Shown here piece by piece: positions 1 to 7,661 of a DNA stretch of 64,000 nt; the first letter of the stretch is position 1; each line of letters opens with the position of its first letter. The notes beneath the pieces are model-generated. The model saw only the letters and a program-made list of their open reading frames with translations, made no database searches and had not been told where the DNA came from. The position numbers and the translations under genes are program-made. The stretch spans positions 1-64,000 of the forward strand of contig CANQOA010000002.1 of NCBI GenBank assembly GCA_947625355.1, given 5' to 3'. The stretch comes from an uncultured Oscillospiraceae bacterium. Its GTDB lineage: Bacteria > Bacillota > Clostridia > Oscillospirales > Oscillospiraceae.

Positions 1-296
1 CCCATGCCGCAGGAGGCGATGTCCCACTCGGCGTTGGCTTCCATCATGGCGGGGCCGCCGGTGAAGCAGATGTACTCGAGCTCGATGTTCAGCGCGTCGA
101 ACACGCCCAGCTTATCCGCGAACAGGAACGGATAGGACAGCGGGGAGCCGGTGAAGAAGCCGATGCGGAGGGTCTGGGGCTCGTCAAAGGGAGTCAGGCC
201 CCAGGTCAGGTCCTCCTCAGCGTCCGCCGCGAAGGCGGCGGGGGCTATGGCCATGACCATCGCCAGGACCAGCAGCCAAGAGAGCAGTTTTTTCAT
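1..296 (-). CDS. ABC transporter solute-binding protein, NMT1/SsuA-like (partial)
   Basis: Only the first 98 or so codons lie in the window; the gene runs off the left edge. It starts with a Sec signal peptide (MKKLLSWLL...APAAFAA) without a lipobox cysteine. The mature part begins with an LRIGFFTG strand and a segment GVFDALNIELEY followed by GGPAMMEA, the pattern of NMT1/THI5- and SsuA/TauA-type periplasmic-binding-like proteins that feed ABC importers of sulfonates, pyrimidines or related small molecules. AAGGAGG lies just upstream of the ATG. It follows the larA-like gene on the same strand, so it is probably co-transcribed with that catabolic operon. The ligand is unknown. Confidence 0.75.
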   Translation of the reverse strand, partial: MKKLLSWLLVLAMVMAIAPAAFAADAEEDLTWGLTPFDEPQTLRIGFFTGSPLSYPFLFADKLGVFDALNIELEYICFTGGPAMMEANAEWDIASCGM

Positions 297-340
297 TGTG
301 TTTCCTCCTTAGATAGTTTTTATTGTTGTCGGTCAAATAA

Positions 341-394
341 GGCCGGCCGGGATATCAGATACGCGCCTGTCCGCGCCGCCGGGCCCGGCCGGCC
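341..394. other. GC-rich stem-loop between larA-like gene and solute-binding gene
   Basis: An 11-bp perfect inverted repeat (GGCCGGCCGGG and its complement) with a 32-base loop sits in the 112-base gap. On the minus strand it is followed by a short TTATTTGACC rather than a clean T-run, so it could be a weak terminator or a processing/stability hairpin that uncouples the distal gene from the operon. Confidence 0.4.
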
Positions 395-408
395 GGGCTC
401 ACGTCACA

Positions 409-1902
409 TCAGCCGCAGCAGCAGTGGCCGGCGCCGTCCCGGGAATGGCTGTTCTCGGCCGGGTCCTTCATGCACAGGTGCACCGCTCCGGTGGTGAAGG
501 TGCGGGGCAGGGCCAGGATGTTGGGGTGCGGCCCCACGTATTTTTTCATGGCGTCCGCCAGGGCCTCCTCCACGGTGGCCCGGGTCTTGAGGCCCATAGA
601 GCGGGCGATGCCCGGCTCCCGGGCGCCCACGATATAGATGGCGCTGGTGTGCTCCTCGGCCAGGTGGCCGCAGCTCATCATGCTGAAGCCGTGGAAGGGA
701 TGGAAGGCGTTGGCGAAGCGGTACTTGTCCGTATACTCCTTGCGGGTGGCGAAGTACTCGCCGTAGCGGTCCATATCCGGCAGGATCTGCATGTAGTCGT
801 GCTGGAACATCTCATACAGCTCCCGCAGATAGGGCCAGCGCTCGTCGTGGAACCAGCCGTCGCAGATGCTGGGCACGATGAACACGCAGTGGTCGGCCAT
901 CACCCGCTTGTGGCGGATGACCTGGGCGGACAGGGCCTGCATCATCTGGATGGGGTTGGTGCCCATGCCGGGGCCGTAGTGGAAGTTGGTGGGCATGCCG
1001 AACACCACCACGTCGTATTTCTTCTCCGCCCAGTGGACGTACGTGCGCTTGTCGGCCATCTTCCAGGAGACAGGCTGCATTTCCTTGGCCCAGCCGGAGT
1101 TGATCTCGATCTGGCGGGACTTGGAGTCCAGCACCGCGTCGCAGCAGAAGAACTTGTGGCCCATCTTCTCCTCCATCAGCATGCCCTGCTCGTCGAACTT
1201 CGAGCGCATGACGCTGTGGGTGGACACGGGCACGAAGTCGGGCGCGTGCATGACGCGGGGGATGTGGTGGCCGGCGATGGAGCGCCAGTGGGTGATGCCG
1301 GTGGCGCAGTGCTTGTAGCCGCCGGAATAGCCGCCGTAGGGGTTGCCCTGGGTGTGGCCGATGAGGATGGGAAGGTCCGCGTCAAAGACGTACTTGTTCA
1401 TGAGCACATGGTCGCCGGAGGCGGTGAAGCCCAGGTCCACCATGTGGTCATAGTCCTCGCTGTCGTGGCTGGTGATCTGGCCGGTGGGATAGAACTCGTT
1501 GAAAAGCTCCTCTCCCAGGATGGTGCGCATCTCGGGCACCGTGGCGCGGGGATGCAGGCCGTTGGAGATGAGCAGCAGGATGTCCTTCTTCTCCACGCCC
1601 ACGCTGTACAGCTCGTCCAGGCAGGCCCGGATGGACACCTTCCGGTGGCTGGTGGGCTGGTTGCCGCCCTTGACGATGTCGGGGATGACGAACACCACCG
1701 TCTTGCCGGGGCCGGCCAGCTCCTTCAGGGGGGGCATGCCGATGGGATCACGGATGCTCTCCAGGGTGGCGGCGTAGAGGCTGTCCCAGTCCTGGGGAAG
1801 GCACGGCGGATCGGGCACCGTCTCGCCGGGGACGAACACGTCGGTCCAGTCGGGCAGCTCCGCGCCCATCATGCCGTGGCCATATTCAAATTCCAATTTC
1901 AT
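409..1902 (-). CDS. LarA-family nickel-pincer-nucleotide racemase/epimerase homologue (DUF2088)
   Basis: This 497-residue protein resembles LarA, the lactate racemase that uses a nickel pincer nucleotide bound covalently to a lysine. Visible equivalents of the LarA catalytic and cofactor residues are His117 (NGLHPRAT), His183 (GHTQGN) and Lys197 (GGYSGGYKH). The usual TRP stretch near the N-terminus is replaced by PDIVKGG, so the substrate is probably not lactate; LarA homologues act on various 2-hydroxyacids. The C-terminus ends in a cysteine-rich HCCCG, which is unusual and might bind metal. It is the third gene of an operon with a phosphodiesterase-like enzyme and a beta-hydroxyacid dehydrogenase. 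GAAGGAG precedes the ATG. No larB/C/E cofactor genes are in the window. Confidence 0.75.
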   Translation of the reverse strand: MKLEFEYGHGMMGAELPDWTDVFVPGETVPDPPCLPQDWDSLYAATLESIRDPIGMPPLKELAGPGKTVVFVIPDIVKGGNQPTSHRKVSIRACLDELYSVGVEKKDILLLISNGLHPRATVPEMRTILGEELFNEFYPTGQITSHDSEDYDHMVDLGFTASGDHVLMNKYVFDADLPILIGHTQGNPYGGYSGGYKHCATGITHWRSIAGHHIPRVMHAPDFVPVSTHSVMRSKFDEQGMLMEEKMGHKFFCCDAVLDSKSRQIEINSGWAKEMQPVSWKMADKRTYVHWAEKKYDVVVFGMPTNFHYGPGMGTNPIQMMQALSAQVIRHKRVMADHCVFIVPSICDGWFHDERWPYLRELYEMFQHDYMQILPDMDRYGEYFATRKEYTDKYRFANAFHPFHGFSMMSCGHLAEEHTSAIYIVGAREPGIARSMGLKTRATVEEALADAMKKYVGPHPNILALPRTFTTGAVHLCMKDPAENSHSRDGAGHCCCG

Positions 1903-1926
1903 TTTTCAGGCTCCTTCTTTTGTCAG

Positions 1927-2841
1927 TCACTGAAAGCTGTCGTAATGGCGCTCAAAGACCTTATACAGGGCGCTGGTGTCCTGCATCCCCAGGCCGTCGG
2001 CGCTGGCAAGCTCGTTGTACATCTGCACGGTGCCGGCGATCAGGGAGGGCGCGTTGGCCTGCTTCGCCATCTGCAGGGCCAGCCGGGTGTCCTTGATGAG
2101 CAGGTCCACGGTGAACGCCGGGGTCTCGAAGGCCTCGTTGACGATGCACTTGCCCACCTCCCGGAACAGACCGCTCACCGTGGCGGCGCTGCTGGAGGCG
2201 ACGGTGTCATAAAACACCTTCTTGTCGATGCCCACATGGTCGCAGATCGCCATGACCTCGCTGCTGATGGCATTGATGCAGGAGAACATCATCTGGTTGA
2301 GCAGCTTCAGGGCGTTGCCGGCGCCGTGGCCGCCCACGTGGACGGCGTTGGCCGCGAAGGTGAGAAGCACGGGCTTGGCGTATTCCAGCGCCGCGGGGTC
2401 GCCGCCGGTGGGGAGCATCCACTTGCCCGTGGCGGAGGGACGGCCCAGGATGGGGCAGTCCAGATAGGCCGCGCCGGTCTTTTCCACCCCCTCGGCGTTG
2501 CGGCGGGTGGTATCCGGGTCCACGGTGCTGGTGTCGATGACCACCTGGCCGGCGTGCAGCTCCGGGAGCATGCCGCCCTTGCCGAAGATCACCTCGTCCA
2601 GCTGGGCGGGGCCGGGCAGGGACATGATGATGACGCTGGCCTCACGGGCCACGCCGGCCGGGTCGGCCGCCACCTGGGCGCCCATCTTGCCGGCGCGCTC
2701 GGCGGCGGCGGGGAACGCGTCGCAGGCCACCACCTTGTAACCGGCCTGCAGCATGACCTCCAGCATGCAGCAGCCCATGCGCCCGCAGCCGATCAGGCCA
2801 ACTTTCTCGATCTTATCGCTCAATGCGGTCCAGGACGTCAT
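1927..2841 (-). CDS. NAD(P)-dependent beta-hydroxyacid dehydrogenase (3-hydroxyisobutyrate dehydrogenase family)
   Basis: This is a 304-residue Rossmann-fold oxidoreductase with the N-terminal GLIGCGRMG dinucleotide motif, a DTSTVDP segment and the catalytic lysine in GAGNALKLLNQ. The family substrate-binding motif, normally DAPVSGG, reads DCPILGRP, so the substrate probably differs from 3-hydroxyisobutyrate or tartronate semialdehyde. The start chosen is MTSWTAL because AAGGAGGTG lies 6 bases before it; the longer ORF-track start has no such site. The gene overlaps the end of the upstream phosphodiesterase gene by 29 bases, which implies translational coupling. Confidence 0.8.
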   Translation of the reverse strand: MTSWTALSDKIEKVGLIGCGRMGCCMLEVMLQAGYKVVACDAFPAAAERAGKMGAQVAADPAGVAREASVIIMSLPGPAQLDEVIFGKGGMLPELHAGQVVIDTSTVDPDTTRRNAEGVEKTGAAYLDCPILGRPSATGKWMLPTGGDPAALEYAKPVLLTFAANAVHVGGHGAGNALKLLNQMMFSCINAISSEVMAICDHVGIDKKVFYDTVASSSAATVSGLFREVGKCIVNEAFETPAFTVDLLIKDTRLALQMAKQANAPSLIAGTVQMYNELASADGLGMQDTSALYKVFERHYDSFQ

Positions 2842-4837
2842 AGAGAACACCTCCTTCAGCATCTTTGGGAACGTCCACATTCAAAAGCTTCGCCAGGGTC
2901 GGGGCCACGTCGATGATCCGCGCGGGGTACTTGCAGGTGTACTGGGGCACGCCCGGGCCCACCATCAGCATGCAGGCGTGCATGTCGTGGAGCGTGGGCT
3001 CCGCCAGATGGACGCCGGTGAAGTTGCCGCACACCGCGGAGTAGTCGCCGCCGTTCTCCGCCACGATGTCCGCGATCAGGTCCGGGAAGTTCTTGCACAG
3101 CCGGGCCTCCTCATAGAGCTCCCGGTTGGCGATCATGCGCTCGGAGCCGTCGCGGTATTTGATCGCGGAGCGGTAGATGAACGGATGGGACATATAGCCG
3201 GGCTTCCAGGCGTACAGCACGTCGCCCACCCGGTCGAAGCCGGGTCCCTCGTAGATGCCCAGCCGGCCGGCCTCCTTTTTCTTCAGGGCGTAGGCCACCA
3301 CGTTCTCGCCCGTCTCGGGGTTGCGCATGGCCAGAAGGGTGTTGATGATCTTCTCCTGGACCTTCTCATAGTCCTCCGGCTCCACGATGCCGTGGGGGTC
3401 GCGGCCTTTGAGGTTGATGAAGATGTGCGCGTGGCAGGGCTCCAGGGGATGGCACATGGTCTTGTCCCAGTCGATGGTCAGGTTGGAGGGGTCGTCCGTG
3501 GACAGGTCCAGGTTGTATTTGAGCAGGCCCGCCCGCGCCAGATGCTCCTTCACGAAGGGATTCCAGTCCAGATGGGTCATGCCGTGGTCGGAGATGAGCA
3601 CCACATATGTATTGTCCAGATCCACCGCCTCCAGGATCTTGCCGATGTTCTCGTCCACCTGGCGGTAGACCTCCCGGATCATATGCCAGCAGAAGGGGGC
3701 GGTGCGCTCGCTGTAGACGCGGGCGGTGGGCTCGATGCCGGCGTACAGGGCGTGCTCGATGTGGTCGATGGTCCCCACCCAGGAGAAGGCCATATCCCAC
3801 TGCTGGTGCTCCAGCACGTAGCGGGTGGCGTTGCCCCACCAGTTGGCGTGCAGATTCAGCTGCTCCAGATAGAGGTCGGAGTTCATCCAGCCGTCCATGA
3901 AGGCCCAGGGGTCGTCCACCTCCATGTACACGCCCGCCACCTTCTCCACTTCCTTGCTCAGGCTGGCGGGCACCGAGTAGGGCTCGGCCATGTTGATGGA
4001 GCTCTGGTAGAGCTTGAAGTCCTTGCCGTCGGGGCTCAGCTCCAGGATCTGGAAGCGGAAGCGGCCGTCTCTCTGGTAGTCCCGGGCATGGAAGTTCTTG
4101 GTGATCCAGGGCCCGTAATCGCCCATGGCGATGTCGGTGACGGCCTGGGAGGCGTCCTTGCTCTCAGAGATGAGCATCCGGTCATAGCCGGCCTCGGAGG
4201 TGGCATAGACCAGCACGAACATCTTGTAGCCCTCCACATAGGTGGGCGGCACGGTGATCTCAAACTGCAGGCAGGGCTTTTTGCTCTCCGGCAGGTTGGT
4301 CCAGCCCTCCGCCGGCTCGGTCTGCACCTGGACGGCGCGGCCGGGGATCTGGTTGCAGTGCAGAAGCTTATTGGAGAAGCAGGCGCTGGAGGCCACGTCC
4401 CACAGCGGCATGTAGAAATACCGGAACGGCGGGTTCAGGGACCCGGCCAGCTGGCAGCCGTCCTCCTCGGTGATGGCCCCCATGGGGAAGGTCACCGGCC
4501 AGTTGATGAGGGCCGTCTTTTTGCCCAGGCGCTTGCCCACGTCCCACAGCGTCTCGCACAGCACCTCGTTGCGGTCGAAGGAGGTGTGCCAGTGGTCCAG
4601 CTCCTCCCCCTGGTGCTTGACCATCAGGCTGGGCACGCCGTTGGTGCCGGAGCCCGCGCCGCTGACGATGGCGGTCCACGCCGCGGCGGTCAGAGGCGGG
4701 AACACCGTCTCCAGCCGGGAAAAGACGCCCCGCTGCATCAGCTTGGCCGTGTTGGGCATGGCGCCCTCCTCCACGAACTTCTGCACCAGGTCGGGCATGG
4801 CGGCGTCCAGGCCCAAAAACAGAATCTTTTTGTCCAT
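2813..4837 (-). CDS. Type I phosphodiesterase/nucleotide pyrophosphatase family protein (alkaline phosphatase superfamily)
   Basis: This is a 674-residue enzyme of the alkaline phosphatase superfamily. It opens with ILFLGLDAAMPDLV, then PPLTAAAWTAI, where the threonine is the expected nucleophile, and has the metal-site motif ISDHGM mid-protein. A late histidine-containing segment (VHLAEPTLHDMH) replaces the commoner GSHR. There is no signal peptide, so it should act in the cytoplasm on a phosphodiester, phosphonate or sulfate ester; the actual substrate is not evident. The ATG giving MDKKIL is preferred since AGGAGG lies 7 bases upstream. It is the first gene of the leftward operon. Confidence 0.75.
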   Translation of the reverse strand: MDKKILFLGLDAAMPDLVQKFVEEGAMPNTAKLMQRGVFSRLETVFPPLTAAAWTAIVSGAGSGTNGVPSLMVKHQGEELDHWHTSFDRNEVLCETLWDVGKRLGKKTALINWPVTFPMGAITEEDGCQLAGSLNPPFRYFYMPLWDVASSACFSNKLLHCNQIPGRAVQVQTEPAEGWTNLPESKKPCLQFEITVPPTYVEGYKMFVLVYATSEAGYDRMLISESKDASQAVTDIAMGDYGPWITKNFHARDYQRDGRFRFQILELSPDGKDFKLYQSSINMAEPYSVPASLSKEVEKVAGVYMEVDDPWAFMDGWMNSDLYLEQLNLHANWWGNATRYVLEHQQWDMAFSWVGTIDHIEHALYAGIEPTARVYSERTAPFCWHMIREVYRQVDENIGKILEAVDLDNTYVVLISDHGMTHLDWNPFVKEHLARAGLLKYNLDLSTDDPSNLTIDWDKTMCHPLEPCHAHIFINLKGRDPHGIVEPEDYEKVQEKIINTLLAMRNPETGENVVAYALKKKEAGRLGIYEGPGFDRVGDVLYAWKPGYMSHPFIYRSAIKYRDGSERMIANRELYEEARLCKNFPDLIADIVAENGGDYSAVCGNFTGVHLAEPTLHDMHACMLMVGPGVPQYTCKYPARIIDVAPTLAKLLNVDVPKDAEGGVLYDVLDRIER

Positions 4838-4948
4838 GTTCATGCCTCCTAATTTTACGAAAACATTTGATTTCACGAAATTCCTATTCCATTATTAGGA
4901 AAAGCTGTTGATATTTAGCCGAATCGTCACACTCTCTTCTCGATTAAA

Positions 4949-5007
4949 ATTGTACATATCGCACAATCATCTGTCAACGGTTAATTACCCAATCGTTTGC
5001 GCACAAT
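4949..5007. promoter_or_regulatory. Candidate LacI-type operators in divergent region
   Basis: The divergent region between the phosphodiesterase operon and the lacI-type gene carries an inverted repeat ATTGT-N9-ACAAT (4949-4967) and a second near-palindrome ATCGTTTGCGCACAAT (4992-5007). Both include CGCACAAT, 40 bp apart, about four helical turns on one DNA face. They are good candidates for binding of the adjacent regulator; no clear minus-strand promoter was resolved here. Confidence 0.45.
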
Positions 5008-5029
5008 TTCGTAAATTTTCACGCTTTTG

Positions 5030-5058
5030 TTGTAATTTGCGCGGGGATATGATAAGAT
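5030..5058 (+). promoter_or_regulatory. Sigma-A promoter for lacI-type gene
   Basis: TTGTAA and TAAGAT are separated by 17 bp, ending about 70 bases before the LacI start codon. The candidate operators lie just upstream, allowing autoregulation. Confidence 0.5.
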
Positions 5059-5130
5059 ACCCCTCGTCTGACGGCGGCGCCGGCGTCCCGGCCATGATCC
5101 GACTGCCGTCCGACGGAAGGAGCACACAGC

Positions 5131-6150
5131 ATGAATCTGAAGGATATAGCAAAGCTGGCGGGCGTATCCCCCTCCACCGTCTCCCGGGTGGTCAACAGCG
5201 GCGACACCTCCGCCGCCAGCCGGGAGACCCAGGAAAAGATATGGTCCGTCGTCCGCATGGAGGGCTATATCCCCAACCAGACCGCCCGCAGTCTCCGCCG
5301 GCCCCAAAACCCGCCCAAGCGGACCATCCGGGAGATCGACTGCGTCTATGCCCGCATCGCCGGGTCCCTGATCGACCCCTTCTTCACCACCCTGATGCAC
5401 CACGTGGAGGTGGAGGCCATGGCCCGGGGCTACAACCTGCGCTACCAGTTCTCCATCGCCGACCTGGAGCCGGAGAAGTTCAGCAACTCGGTCTCCAACG
5501 TGGAGGCCGCCATCGTGCTGGGCCGCATCGACGAGCGGGCTCTGAAAAAGCTCCAGCAGTACTATAAGCACCTGGTCTGCACCGGTCTGCAGGAGACGGA
5601 CTTCCCCGTGGACCAGGTCGTCAGCAGCGGCTACCGCGCCGCCTATAGCTGCGTGGAATACCTCCACTCCCTGGGTCACCGGGACATCTGCTATCTGGGC
5701 GAGGTGGAGAACGAGCAGCGCTACCTGGGCTACGCCGACGCCATGGGCAAACACGGCGTCCAGGACACGCTGCCCTATGTGGCGGAGGCCATGTTCACCC
5801 CCGCCGGCGGCTTTGAGGCGGTCAACCAGCTGCTGGAGCGCCGCCAGAGCTTCACCGCCATCCTCTGCGCCAACGACATGCTGGCCGTGGGCGCCATGCG
5901 GGCTCTGAAGGAGCACGCCCTGCGCATCCCCCGGGACGTGTCCCTGGTGGGCATCAACGACATGGAGACCGTCCGCTACATGGACCCCATGCTGACCACC
6001 GTGAACATCCCGCTGGAGGAGATGGGCCGGCATGTGGCCAAGCTGCTCATCGACCGCATCGAGGGCGGTCACCGGCTGCCGGTGAAGATCGCGCTGCCCA
6101 ACGCCCTCATCCTCCGGGAGTCCAGCGGCCCCGTCCGGCCGGAGCCGTGA
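5131..6150 (+). CDS. LacI family transcriptional regulator
   Basis: This 339-residue regulator has a LacI-type helix-turn-helix at residues 1-25 (NLKDIAKLAGVSPSTVSRVV) and a periplasmic-binding-protein-like sensor domain from about residue 65 (FFTTLMHHVEVEA, GHRDICYLGE, FTAILCANDMLAVG, VSLVGINDME). AAGGAG precedes the start. It is divergent from the phosphodiesterase/dehydrogenase/LarA-like operon, which it most likely controls. The effector would be a sugar-like or hydroxyacid metabolite, but nothing in the sequence identifies it. Confidence 0.9.
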   Translation: MNLKDIAKLAGVSPSTVSRVVNSGDTSAASRETQEKIWSVVRMEGYIPNQTARSLRRPQNPPKRTIREIDCVYARIAGSLIDPFFTTLMHHVEVEAMARGYNLRYQFSIADLEPEKFSNSVSNVEAAIVLGRIDERALKKLQQYYKHLVCTGLQETDFPVDQVVSSGYRAAYSCVEYLHSLGHRDICYLGEVENEQRYLGYADAMGKHGVQDTLPYVAEAMFTPAGGFEAVNQLLERRQSFTAILCANDMLAVGAMRALKEHALRIPRDVSLVGINDMETVRYMDPMLTTVNIPLEEMGRHVAKLLIDRIEGGHRLPVKIALPNALILRESSGPVRPEP

Positions 6151-6199
6151 GCACAAGATTTATGGTAATCATATTATGTTAACTCTATCTCTATAGCAG

Positions 6200-6230
6200 G
6201 GAGCAAGGCCGCCGGCCTTGCTCCTTCTCT
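6200..6230 (+). terminator. Rho-independent terminator after lacI-type gene
   Basis: An 11-bp perfect stem GGAGCAAGGCC with a 3-base loop is followed by TTCTCTGTT. Confidence 0.6.
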
Positions 6231-6255
6231 GTTCCGGGGCTGCCCCGGCCGCCGG

Positions 6256-6296
6256 AACTGGTCTTATAAAAATATCCGAAACTGGCTCTTTTTATA
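6256..6296 (+). promoter_or_regulatory. PdxR-like direct repeats upstream of pyridoxal kinase
   Basis: Two copies of an AACTGG(T/C)-TCTT..TATA element start 24 bp apart immediately upstream of the -10 of the kinase gene. They resemble the direct-repeat sites of MocR-type PdxR regulators that respond to pyridoxal phosphate. The pdxR gene itself is not in the window. Confidence 0.45.
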
Positions 6297-6307
6297 GGGC
6301 CAATTTG

Positions 6308-6316
6308 TGGTATAGT
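6308..6316 (+). promoter_or_regulatory. Extended -10 promoter for pyridoxal kinase
   Basis: TGGTATAGT fits an extended -10 element (TGnTATAAT). The -35 region is poor (CTTTTT), consistent with activation by a factor bound at the upstream repeats. Confidence 0.5.
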
Positions 6317-6348
6317 CATCCCACAGACAAAAAATGGAGGTTCGAGCG

Positions 6349-7200
6349 ATGAAACGGATCATGACGATACAAGACCTGTCCTGCTTCGGCAAGTGCTCGC
6401 TGACGGTGGCCCACCCCATCATGTCCGCCATGGGGCTGGAGGTATGCCCGATCCCCACGGCCATCCTGTCCACCCATACAGCGGGCTTCCAGGATTGGAC
6501 GTTCCGGGACCTGTCCGCCGACCTGCCCCGGATCGAGGCCCACTGGAAGAGCCAGGGCCTGACCTTTGACGGCATCAGCACCGGGTATCTGGGCAGCGGG
6601 GAGATGATCGGCATGGTGGCCGACTACTTCCGCGCCTTCCCGGAGGCGGTCAAGATCGTGGACCCGGTGTTCGCCGACAACGGGCGGCTGTATCCGGCCT
6701 TCGACCAGGCGTACGCCGCCGGCATGGCGGGCCTGTGCGCCCAGGCGGACGTGATCGTGCCCAACCTGACGGAGGCGGCCTTCCTGCTGGGTGAGGAGTA
6801 CGTCGCCGGCGGGTATGACGAGGACTATATCCACGGGTTGCTGCGCCGGCTGGCGGCGCTGGGCTGCCGCGTCGCGGTGGTGACGGGCGTGAACTACGAC
6901 GGCGTCCATCAGGGCGCCGTGGCCTACGACAGCGCCGCGGACAGCTTTACCCAGTATTTCCGGGAGAACATCGACGTGTCCTTCCACGGCACCGGGGACA
7001 TCTTCACCTCCGCGCTGGCGGGCGCCATCGTCCTGGGCAAGTCCCTCGGCGACGCGCTGCGCGTCGCGGTGGACTACACGGTGGACTGCATCCTGGCCAC
7101 CATGCCGGAAAAGGAGACCCACTGGTACGGGGTCAAGTTCGAGGCATGCCTGCCGGGGCTGATCCGCGCCGTGCAGGGAGACAAGGCGGCGTCCGTCTGA
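6349..7200 (+). CDS. pdxK: Pyridoxal/pyridoxamine kinase (PfkB-like, PdxK/PdxY type)
   Basis: This 283-residue ribokinase-superfamily enzyme phosphorylates B6 vitamers in the PLP salvage pathway. Visible landmarks are the opening QDLSCFGKCSLTVA, the STHTAGF segment, DPVFADNG, VPNLTEA and the C-terminal anion-hole/catalytic motif HGTGDIFTSAL, where the aspartate is the base. The start MKRIMT is preferred over the upstream one because GGAGG lies 8 bases before it. The PdxR-like repeats upstream support vitamin B6 control. A strong terminator follows, so the gene is probably monocistronic. Confidence 0.87.
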   Translation: MKRIMTIQDLSCFGKCSLTVAHPIMSAMGLEVCPIPTAILSTHTAGFQDWTFRDLSADLPRIEAHWKSQGLTFDGISTGYLGSGEMIGMVADYFRAFPEAVKIVDPVFADNGRLYPAFDQAYAAGMAGLCAQADVIVPNLTEAAFLLGEEYVAGGYDEDYIHGLLRRLAALGCRVAVVTGVNYDGVHQGAVAYDSAADSFTQYFRENIDVSFHGTGDIFTSALAGAIVLGKSLGDALRVAVDYTVDCILATMPEKETHWYGVKFEACLPGLIRAVQGDKAASV

Positions 7201-7228
7201 GCCGCCACCTTTCCGGACAAAGCGCCAA

Positions 7229-7261
7229 AGCGCCGTCCCGGCAGCCTGCCGGGACGGCGCT
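7229..7261. terminator. Convergent terminator hairpin
   Basis: A perfect 15-bp stem AGCGCCGTCCCGGCA with a 3-base loop lies between the rightward kinase gene and the leftward small gene. CTCTTTC follows on the plus strand; it probably serves both directions. Confidence 0.65.
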
Positions 7262-7287
7262 CTCTTTCGCGGCGGCAGGGGCCTCCG

Positions 7288-7503
7288 TCACCACTCGTAT
7301 CGCAGCTCGTCCTTTTGAAATCCGTAATCGTCCAAAAACCGCGCCAGGTCCGCGTCATTGCGGATCAGCACGACCTCCACGAATTTTCCCGTGGCGGTAT
7401 CCCTATAACCAGCCACCTTCTCGCCGGTACAGATGCTGGCGCGGATGACCGGCTCCTTGCCGGTCCTGTCAAAGGCCGGCGCGCGCTTTTTTCTGCCAAA
7501 CAC
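7288..7503 (-). CDS. Small conserved-type protein of unknown function (71 aa)
   Basis: The ORF track begins this frame too far upstream: the ATG at residue 32 overlaps the TATAAT of its own promoter. The GTG at 7503 is preferred; it gives MFGRKKRAPAFD and has GGTGAGGG just before it. The 71-residue product contains EPVIRASICTGEKVAG and FVEVVLIRNDADL and ends in RYEW. Similar short Clostridia proteins are sometimes labelled aspartate dehydrogenase, but this is far too short for that enzyme and has no nucleotide-binding motif. Function unknown. It is a single-gene unit convergent with pdxK. Confidence 0.65.
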   Translation of the reverse strand: MFGRKKRAPAFDRTGKEPVIRASICTGEKVAGYRDTATGKFVEVVLIRNDADLARFLDDYGFQKDELRYEW

Positions 7504-7537
7504 TGCCCTCACCCGCTTTCCCAAGGATATAACGCGC

Positions 7538-7565
7538 ATTATACGTGTATGATATTGTACCGCAA
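7538..7565 (-). promoter_or_regulatory. Sigma-A promoter for the 71-aa protein
   Basis: On the minus strand TTGCGG and a perfect TATAAT are separated by 16 bp, placing the transcript start about 30 bases before the GTG at 7503. Confidence 0.6.
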
Positions 7566-7611
7566 ACGGCCGCTTCTGGCAATAGGTCCGATCTACCCAG
7601 CGCGTTTTGCC

Positions 7612-7640
7612 TTGCGCCCGGCCGAAAAACATCTTATAAT
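7612..7640 (+). promoter_or_regulatory. Sigma-A promoter for the membrane protein/phosphatase pair
   Basis: TTGCGC and TATAAT are spaced by 17 bp, ending 21 bases before the GTG start of the membrane protein. It is divergent from the promoter of the small leftward gene. Confidence 0.6.
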
Positions 7641-7661
7641 AGGATCAAGGGGGGTTGGACC

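Noticed and set aside
424-2916. 830-residue plus-strand ORF
   Set aside because: Antisense shadow of the larA-like and dehydrogenase genes; repetitive His/Val/Gly/Ala composition from GC-rich reverse reading.
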